Source: an uncultured Clostridia bacterium
Lineage (GTDB): Bacteria; Bacillota; Clostridia; TANB77; CAG-508
Direction: 5' to 3'
NCBI GenBank assembly: GCA_934149075.1
Contig: CAKPDR010000022.1
Coordinates: 1 to 10,947, forward strand
DNA: 10,947 nt
Shown here in pieces: positions 6,156 through 10,947 of the stretch; the stretch's first letter is position 1; every line of letters starts with the position of its first letter. The notes under the pieces were generated by a model. It searched no databases and was not told the origin of the DNA. It saw only the letters and a program-made list of their open reading frames with translations. Position numbers and translations under genes: made by a program.

Positions 6156-7301
6156 ATGTTAAAAAAAGTAGCGATATTAGCAAATGGAGGAGATGTATCA
6201 GGATTTAATGCAGTAATAAGAGCAATAATAAAAACTGCAGAACATAATAATGTAGAATGTTATGGTTTTATAGATGGATATAATGGATTATTAAAAAACA
6301 ATTATGTAAGATTAAGTACAGCAAATGATCAAAGTGCATCTGGAATACTACCAAAAGGAGGATCTATAATAGGTTCATCAACAAATGCAAATGTATTCAA
6401 CTATAAAGTTGTAGGAGAAAATGGAGAAGTTGAATACAAAGATTTATCAGATGTATGTGTAGAGAATATAAAAAAAGATGGATTTGATTGCATTTTCACA
6501 TTAGGAGGAGATGGAACACAAAAATCAGCAAGAGACTTTTCTACAAAAGGTGTAAATGTAATAGGTGTTCCAAAAACAATAGATAATGATGTTGCATGTA
6601 CAGATATTACATTTGGATATAATACAGCAGTATCTGTTGCAGCAGAAGCACTTGACAGATTACACACAACAGGTGAAACACATCATAGAATAATGGTATT
6701 AGAAGTTATGGGAAGATATGCAGGATGGATAGCATTAGAATCTGCAATAGCAGGAGGAGCTGATGTTGCATTAATTCCTGAAATTCCATATGATATAAAT
6801 AAAGCAGTTGATAAAATAAATGAAAGAAGAGCTAAAGGTAAGGAATTTAGTATAGTTGTAGTAGCAGAAGGAGCTGCACCAAAAGGTGGAGAAATCACAG
6901 TTGAAGGAACAAGAGATAATGGGGCAGGTGTAGATAATAATAAACTTGGCGGAGTTGGTCAAGTTGTAGCTAGACAATTAGAAAAATTAACAGGTTTAGA
7001 AGCTAGAAATACAACATTGGGATATATGCAAAGGGGTGGAACTCCAACTGCATTTGATAGAGTTTTGTCAACAAAATATGGAGCTAAAGCTATGGAACTT
7101 GCTTTAAATGGACAATTTGGTGTTTTAGCAGTATTAAAAAATGGAAAACTTGATAGTGTTTCATTAGAAGATGTTGTAGGAAGAAATACAAAAATTGGTG
7201 CTGTTTCTGGAAATACAGCAGAAAGTAATTTAAGAAAAGTTACAATGGATGATGATTTAGTAAAAACTGCTAGAGATATTGGAATTTGTTTAGGTGACTA
7301 A
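6156..7301 (+). CDS. 6-phosphofructokinase, atypical group with Gly104/Lys124
   Basis: Phosphorylates fructose 6-phosphate to fructose 1,6-bisphosphate, the committed step of glycolysis, in the cytoplasm. 381 residues, longer than the usual roughly 320-residue bacterial ATP enzyme and in the range of the mixed-substrate (ATP or pyrophosphate) group. Visible sites: GGD at 11-13, LGGDGT at 116-121, the catalytic PKTIDND at 139-145 with Asp143 as base, MGRYAGWIAL at 185-194, LIPE at 206-209 and MQRGGTPTAFDR in the C-terminal half. Gly120 stands where ATP enzymes have Gly and pyrophosphate enzymes Asp, so ATP use is favoured. Lys140 replaces the Gly124 of E. coli PfkA, typical of the pyrophosphate or mixed group. 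The loop that normally reads GGDxPG is GGDVSG, and the usual GSxR arginine is absent (GSST at about 73-76). The ATG at 6156 is fixed by AGGAGG (6143-6148); an in-frame TTG at 6126 would run through that site. Arginine is AGA in 15 of about 16 cases and never CGN, consistent with high expression. No clear terminator follows. Confidence 0.93.
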   Translation: MLKKVAILANGGDVSGFNAVIRAIIKTAEHNNVECYGFIDGYNGLLKNNYVRLSTANDQSASGILPKGGSIIGSSTNANVFNYKVVGENGEVEYKDLSDVCVENIKKDGFDCIFTLGGDGTQKSARDFSTKGVNVIGVPKTIDNDVACTDITFGYNTAVSVAAEALDRLHTTGETHHRIMVLEVMGRYAGWIALESAIAGGADVALIPEIPYDINKAVDKINERRAKGKEFSIVVVAEGAAPKGGEITVEGTRDNGAGVDNNKLGGVGQVVARQLEKLTGLEARNTTLGYMQRGGTPTAFDRVLSTKYGAKAMELALNGQFGVLAVLKNGKLDSVSLEDVVGRNTKIGAVSGNTAESNLRKVTMDDDLVKTARDIGICLGD

Positions 7302-7366
7302 ATTGGTAATTTTAAATAAGCCCTTATCTTGTAGTTACAATTCACATAAAATTCACAAAAAAAGTA

Positions 7367-7396
7367 TTGACAAAAGTGACACTGTGTCATTATAAT
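7367..7396 (+). promoter_or_regulatory. Promoter of the tetR-exporter operon
   Basis: Perfect TTGACA (7367-7372) and perfect TATAAT (7391-7396) with an 18-base spacer, the strongest promoter in the window. Transcription would start near 7403. Strong consensus boxes fit a promoter held in check by a repressor. Confidence 0.8.
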
Positions 7397-7409
7397 TATG
7401 ACATAGTGT
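7379..7409. promoter_or_regulatory. TetR-type operator over the -10 box
   Basis: ACACTGTGTCAT (7379-7390) and ATGACATAGTGT (7398-7409) are inverted repeats matching at 11 of 12 bases around TATAATT, so the -10 box is at the centre. A second, overlapping perfect palindrome, TGACACTGTGTCA (7377-7389), lies in the left arm. The place and symmetry fit autorepression by the TetR protein encoded immediately downstream. Confidence 0.7.
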
Positions 7410-7445
7410 TATTTTTGATTTTTTATGTCGAAAGGAAGTGATTAA

Positions 7446-8066
7446 ATGCCAAAAGAAACATTTTTAAAACTTTCAAAAGAAAAACAGCAAAAAGTAATAA
7501 ATGCAGCCAAAAAAGAATTTGCAAGAGTACCAATAGAAAATGTTTCAATAAAAAATATAGTAGAAGAAGCAGATATTGCAAGAGGAAGTTTTTATCAATA
7601 CTTTGAAAGTAAAGAAGATTTACTTATATACATATTAAAAGAAAATTCAGAAAAATTGAATATTAAATTAAAAAACGAAGTCAGCAAAACGAATGGAGAT
7701 ATATTCAAATTATATATTTTTTTATATGATTCAATGTTAGAAGAATTTACAGGCAATTCAGACCAAGATTTATTTAAACAAATATTTATTAACCTGAAAT
7801 CTTCAGATGAAAATATATTTGATATAGTAAAAAACATTAAACCACAAAATATCATAGACTATTATGAACAAATAGACAAAACAAATTTAAAAATAGAAAA
7901 TTATGACGATTTAACTGTAGTGTGTGATATGTTAAATGCAATTACAAGAAGAGCGGTAATAAAAAATTTTAAAAATAAATCAAAAGAAGAGTGTAAAGCA
8001 ATGTTTTTAAAAGAAATAGAATATTTAAAACATGGAATAGAAAAAAAGGAGGAAAAAGATGCTTAA
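7446..8066 (+). CDS. TetR/AcrR-family transcriptional regulator
   Basis: 206-residue dimeric repressor. The N-terminal DNA-binding domain (about residues 10-60) contains the helix-turn-helix VSIKNIVEEADIARGSFYQYF (33-53) followed by SKEDLL, the standard TetR pattern. Residues 65-200 form the helical ligand-binding and dimer domain, which varies between members, so the inducer cannot be read. The ATG follows AAAGGAAGTG (7431-7440). The gene overlaps the first exporter gene by eight bases (8059-8066), a sign of translational coupling. With the dyad over its own promoter, this points to a drug- or metabolite-sensing repressor of the ABC exporter operon. Confidence 0.93.
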   Translation: MPKETFLKLSKEKQQKVINAAKKEFARVPIENVSIKNIVEEADIARGSFYQYFESKEDLLIYILKENSEKLNIKLKNEVSKTNGDIFKLYIFLYDSMLEEFTGNSDQDLFKQIFINLKSSDENIFDIVKNIKPQNIIDYYEQIDKTNLKIENYDDLTVVCDMLNAITRRAVIKNFKNKSKEECKAMFLKEIEYLKHGIEKKEEKDA

Positions 8067-10263
8067 AATATTAAAAAACTTAAAACAATCATGGATGTCA
8101 GTACTTATAATCGTAGCATTATTATGTGTTCAAGCAGCAGTAGATTTGGAGTTACCTAATTATACTTCTAAAATAGTAAATACAGGTATACAAGCAGGCG
8201 GAATCGAATATGCAGTACCAGAAACAGTAAGTCCAGAAGATATGGATGCAATATTACTACTCTCAAATGACGATGAGAAAATATTAGAGAATTATACAAC
8301 TGATAATTCAGATGGAAACTATGTTATAAAAGATTTAAAAGAAAATGAAAAAGAAGAACTTGAACAAATAATGATAAAACCAATTATTATATCAAGAACA
8401 GTACAAAAAGAAGAAATGGCAAACAAAATAAAAGAACAAATATTGACAAATGTGCCAGATGAGCAAAAAGAAATGCTTCAAAATATGTCAATAATAGATA
8501 TATTAAAAACAATGCCAGAAGAACAATTAAACCAAATGTTTGGCGAATCAACAAAACAAATAGACGAAATGCAAGATTCAATAAAAAGCCAAGCAGCAGT
8601 TGCATATGTAAAAGAAATATATAAAGATGCAGGTGTAGATACAGATAAATTACAAATTAATTACATAATTATTGCTGGTTTAAAAATGTTAGTTTTAGCA
8701 GCAATAAGTATGGCATCAGGTATTACAATAATGATGTTATCATCAAGAGTTGGTGCTAAAATGGCAAAAACACTAAGAGAAAAAATATTTAATAAAGTAT
8801 TAAAATTCTCAACTAAAGAATTAAGAGAATTTTCAACCGCTTCTTTAATTACTCGTAGTACAAATGATGTACAACAAATTCAACAATTATTAGCAATGCT
8901 ATTTAGAACAGTAGTATATGCTCCAATAATAGGAATAGGTGGAGTAATAAAAGTAATACATCAAAGTAATACATCAATGGCATGGATAATAGGAGCAGCA
9001 GTAATTACAATATTAGTAGTTGTTGCAATATTATTTGCAATTGCAATGCCAAAATTCAAAAAATTGCAAGACTTAATAGACAAACTAAATGGTGTAGCAA
9101 GAGAAATATTAACGGGTAAGTCTGTAATTAGAGCATTTAATACAGAAGAGAGAGAAGAACAAAGATTTGATAATGCTAATACAGATTTAACAAAAGCAAA
9201 TATATTTGTAAATAGAACAATGTCAATAATGATGCCAATGTTAATGCTTATAATGAATGGTGTATCAATCTTAATTATATGGGTTGGTGGACACAATATA
9301 GACAATGGTGTAATGCAAGTTGGAGATATGTTAGCATTTATTCAATATGCAATGCAAATAGTAATGAGTTTCTTAATGATATCTATGATTTCTATAATGC
9401 TTCCAAGAGCATCTGTGTCAGCTAACAGAATTGCAGAAATATTAGAAACAGACCCAAGCATTAAAGATAAAGAAACAACAAAGAAATTAGATTCAAGTAA
9501 AAAAGGATTAGTAGAATTTAAAAATGTATCATTTAGATATCCTGATGCAGATACAGAAATTCTAGAAGATATTAATTTTACAGCAGAGTCAGGAAAAACA
9601 ACTGCAATAATAGGAAGTACTGGAAGCGGAAAATCAACTGTAGTAAATTTAATACCAAGATTTTATGATGTAACAGGAGGAGAACTTTTAGTTGATGGTG
9701 TAAATGTAAAAGACTTATCTCAAAAAGAATTAAGAGATGCTATTGGATTTGTACCACAAAAAGGAGTATTATTCTCTGGAACAATTGAAAGTAATATAAA
9801 ATATTCTGATGAAAGTATGTCAGATGAAAAAATGATAGAAGCGGCGGAAATAGCACAAGCAACAGAATTTATTGAAGGGAAAGAGGATAAATACAAATCA
9901 GAAATAGCACAAGGTGGAAGCAATGTATCTGGAGGGCAAAAGCAAAGATTATCAATAGCAAGAGCTGTTGCAAAAGACCCAGAAATATTTGTGTTTGATG
10001 ATAGTTTTTCTGCATTAGACTTTAAAACAGATGCAGCATTAAGAGAAGCATTAGCACAAAGAACAAATAATAAAACAAATATAATTGTAGCACAAAGAAT
10101 TAGTACTATTTTAAATGCAGATAAAATAATTGTTTTAGATGATGGAAAAATAGTAGGGCAAGGAACACATGAAGAGTTATTTGAAAATAATGAAACATAC
10201 AGAGAAATTGCATTATCACAATTATCTGAAGAAGAATTAAATAAAAAGGAAGGAGGAAAATAA
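8059..10263 (+). CDS. ABC exporter half-transporter with degenerate ATPase site and large loop domain
   Basis: 734-residue membrane ATPase of the multidrug/lipid exporter type, permease fused to ATPase. Membrane segment 1 is about 13-30 and segment 2 begins near 202. Between them lies an unusually long hydrophilic region of about 165 residues, mostly charged helices, which by topology should be extracellular; ordinary half-exporters have a short loop here. Further segments lie at about 203-228, 283-300, 308-330, 390-410 and 425-448. The nucleotide domain (about 483-725) has Walker A GSTGSGKST (519-527), Q-loop Gln567, signature VSGGQ (623-627), Walker B IFVFDD (643-648) and D-loop SALD (651-654). 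The catalytic Glu after Walker B is Asp648 and the H-loop His is Gln679 (VAQR). These changes mark the non-hydrolysing site of heterodimeric exporters such as TM287/288. The partner is the next gene. The start follows AAGGAGG (8046-8052). Confidence 0.94.
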   Translation: MLKILKNLKQSWMSVLIIVALLCVQAAVDLELPNYTSKIVNTGIQAGGIEYAVPETVSPEDMDAILLLSNDDEKILENYTTDNSDGNYVIKDLKENEKEELEQIMIKPIIISRTVQKEEMANKIKEQILTNVPDEQKEMLQNMSIIDILKTMPEEQLNQMFGESTKQIDEMQDSIKSQAAVAYVKEIYKDAGVDTDKLQINYIIIAGLKMLVLAAISMASGITIMMLSSRVGAKMAKTLREKIFNKVLKFSTKELREFSTASLITRSTNDVQQIQQLLAMLFRTVVYAPIIGIGGVIKVIHQSNTSMAWIIGAAVITILVVVAILFAIAMPKFKKLQDLIDKLNGVAREILTGKSVIRAFNTEEREEQRFDNANTDLTKANIFVNRTMSIMMPMLMLIMNGVSILIIWVGGHNIDNGVMQVGDMLAFIQYAMQIVMSFLMISMISIMLPRASVSANRIAEILETDPSIKDKETTKKLDSSKKGLVEFKNVSFRYPDADTEILEDINFTAESGKTTAIIGSTGSGKSTVVNLIPRFYDVTGGELLVDGVNVKDLSQKELRDAIGFVPQKGVLFSGTIESNIKYSDESMSDEKMIEAAEIAQATEFIEGKEDKYKSEIAQGGSNVSGGQKQRLSIARAVAKDPEIFVFDDSFSALDFKTDAALREALAQRTNNKTNIIVAQRISTILNADKIIVLDDGKIVGQGTHEELFENNETYREIALSQLSEEELNKKEGGK

Positions 10264-10264
10264 T

Positions 10265-10947
10265 ATGCCAGGACCAATGGGACCAGGAGCCGGTCGTACA
10301 ACAGAAAAGGCCAAAGACTTTAAAGGAACAACAAAAAAATTAATAAATAATTATCTATCAAAATATAAAATTGGATTAATAATAGTATTTATCTTTGCTG
10401 TTGGAAGTACTATATTTTCTATAATAGGACCTAAAATATTAGGAAATGCAACGACAGAAATATTTAATGGTTTAGTAAATAAAATATCAGGAAATGGTGG
10501 AATAGACTTTGGAAAAGTTGGAACAATTCTACTTACACTATTAGGACTATATGTAGTAAGTGCATTATTTTCTTTCATCCAAAGTTTTGCAATGACACAA
10601 ATTGCTCAAAATCTTACATATAAATTAAGAAAGGATTTAGCGCACAAAATAAATTCACTTCCAATGAACTACTTTGACAAAAAGACAAATGGAGAAGTAT
10701 TATCAATAATAACAAATGATATAGACACATTAGGAATGAACTTAAACCAAAGTGTGACACAAATAATAACTTCAATATGTACATTAGTTGGAATATTGAT
10801 AATGATGCTTTCAATTAGTTGGCAAATGACATTAATATCATTAATAGTTATGCCAATTGGAGCATTCCTTGTAAAAATAATAGTAGGAAAATCACAAAAA
10901 TACTTTAAAAAGCAACAAGATTACTTAGGACATGTAAATGGTCAAGT
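10265..10947 (+). CDS. Second ABC exporter half-transporter, partial (runs off the window)
   Basis: The ATG at 10265 lies two bases after the stop of the previous gene and eight after AAGGAGG (10250-10256), and 227 codons are visible with no stop. After a Gly/Pro-rich N-terminus (MPGPMGPGAG) come a charged cytoplasmic stretch and membrane segments at about 37-57, 86-108, 165-183 and 188-206. Between segments 1 and 2 is only a normal short loop. The block FDKKTNGEVLSIITNDIDTL (137-156) is the intracellular loop typical of ABC exporters. The ATPase domain lies beyond the edge. From its place it should be the partner with the intact catalytic site, but that cannot be seen. Confidence 0.92.
   Translation, partial: MPGPMGPGAGRTTEKAKDFKGTTKKLINNYLSKYKIGLIIVFIFAVGSTIFSIIGPKILGNATTEIFNGLVNKISGNGGIDFGKVGTILLTLLGLYVVSALFSFIQSFAMTQIAQNLTYKLRKDLAHKINSLPMNYFDKKTNGEVLSIITNDIDTLGMNLNQSVTQIITSICTLVGILIMMLSISWQMTLISLIVMPIGAFLVKIIVGKSQKYFKKQQDYLGHVNGQ

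Noticed and set aside
7302..7345. Terminator after the phosphofructokinase gene
   Set aside because: Only tiny inverted repeats (ATAAG/CTTAT, TTGTA/TACAA) with two-base loops and no T-run; not a convincing terminator.
9720..10301. 193-residue open frame on the minus strand
   Set aside because: It lies antisense to the ATPase domain of the exporter, whose motifs are intact. Its sequence is low-complexity (Ser/Ala/Ile-rich) with no family likeness.

Overview
The window looks like chromosomal DNA from a low-GC, spore-forming Firmicute of the Clostridia type. The DNA is strongly AT-rich. Most genes use AGA almost exclusively for arginine and ATA freely for isoleucine, Shine-Dalgarno sites of the AGGAGG kind precede nearly every gene, and a GerA-family spore germinant receptor subunit is present. 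TGA is a true stop here: the transglutaminase gene ends in TGA, and the window encodes peptide release factor 2. I do not assign a species.

Layout. At the left edge (1-66) are imperfect direct repeats that touch the stop codon of a minus-strand gerA-type germinant receptor gene (67-1683). Divergent from it, a two-gene unit runs rightward: a membrane-anchored transglutaminase-like protein (1799-2920), then prfB (2935-4033). prfB carries the classic in-frame TGA programmed +1 frameshift site near its start. A long A/T-rich hairpin terminator (4082-4126) follows and seems to overlap the promoter of the next gene, an aspartate kinase (4145-5107). That enzyme is about 80 residues short and has one ACT domain instead of two. 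It ends at a terminator facing a convergent minus-strand gene for a small unknown membrane protein (5154-5552).

The small membrane protein gene and the gene for a 66-residue unknown protein (5776-5976) are divergently transcribed. Their two -35 boxes are the two halves of one perfect inverted repeat (5626-5649), which suggests co-regulation. After a terminator, an atypical 6-phosphofructokinase (6156-7301) has its own promoter and a hairpin in its leader.

The right third is a drug-efflux type operon: a TetR-family regulator (7446-8066), whose promoter has its -10 box in the middle of a dyad operator, overlaps by 8 bases a large ABC exporter half (8059-10263). A second exporter half (10265 onward) runs off the window. 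The first half has a degenerate ATPase site (Glu to Asp after Walker B, His to Gln in the H-loop) and a roughly 165-residue domain between its first two membrane segments. The pair therefore looks like a heterodimeric exporter controlled by the TetR protein.

Most of the window is ordinary core-genome content. The points most worth following up are the single-ACT aspartate kinase, the shared -35 dyad between two unknown small genes, the terminator-promoter overlap before the aspartate kinase, and the repeats at the left edge. I found no RNA genes, CRISPR array, complete insertion sequence or clear new multi-gene system. No stretch longer than 300 bases lacks a gene.
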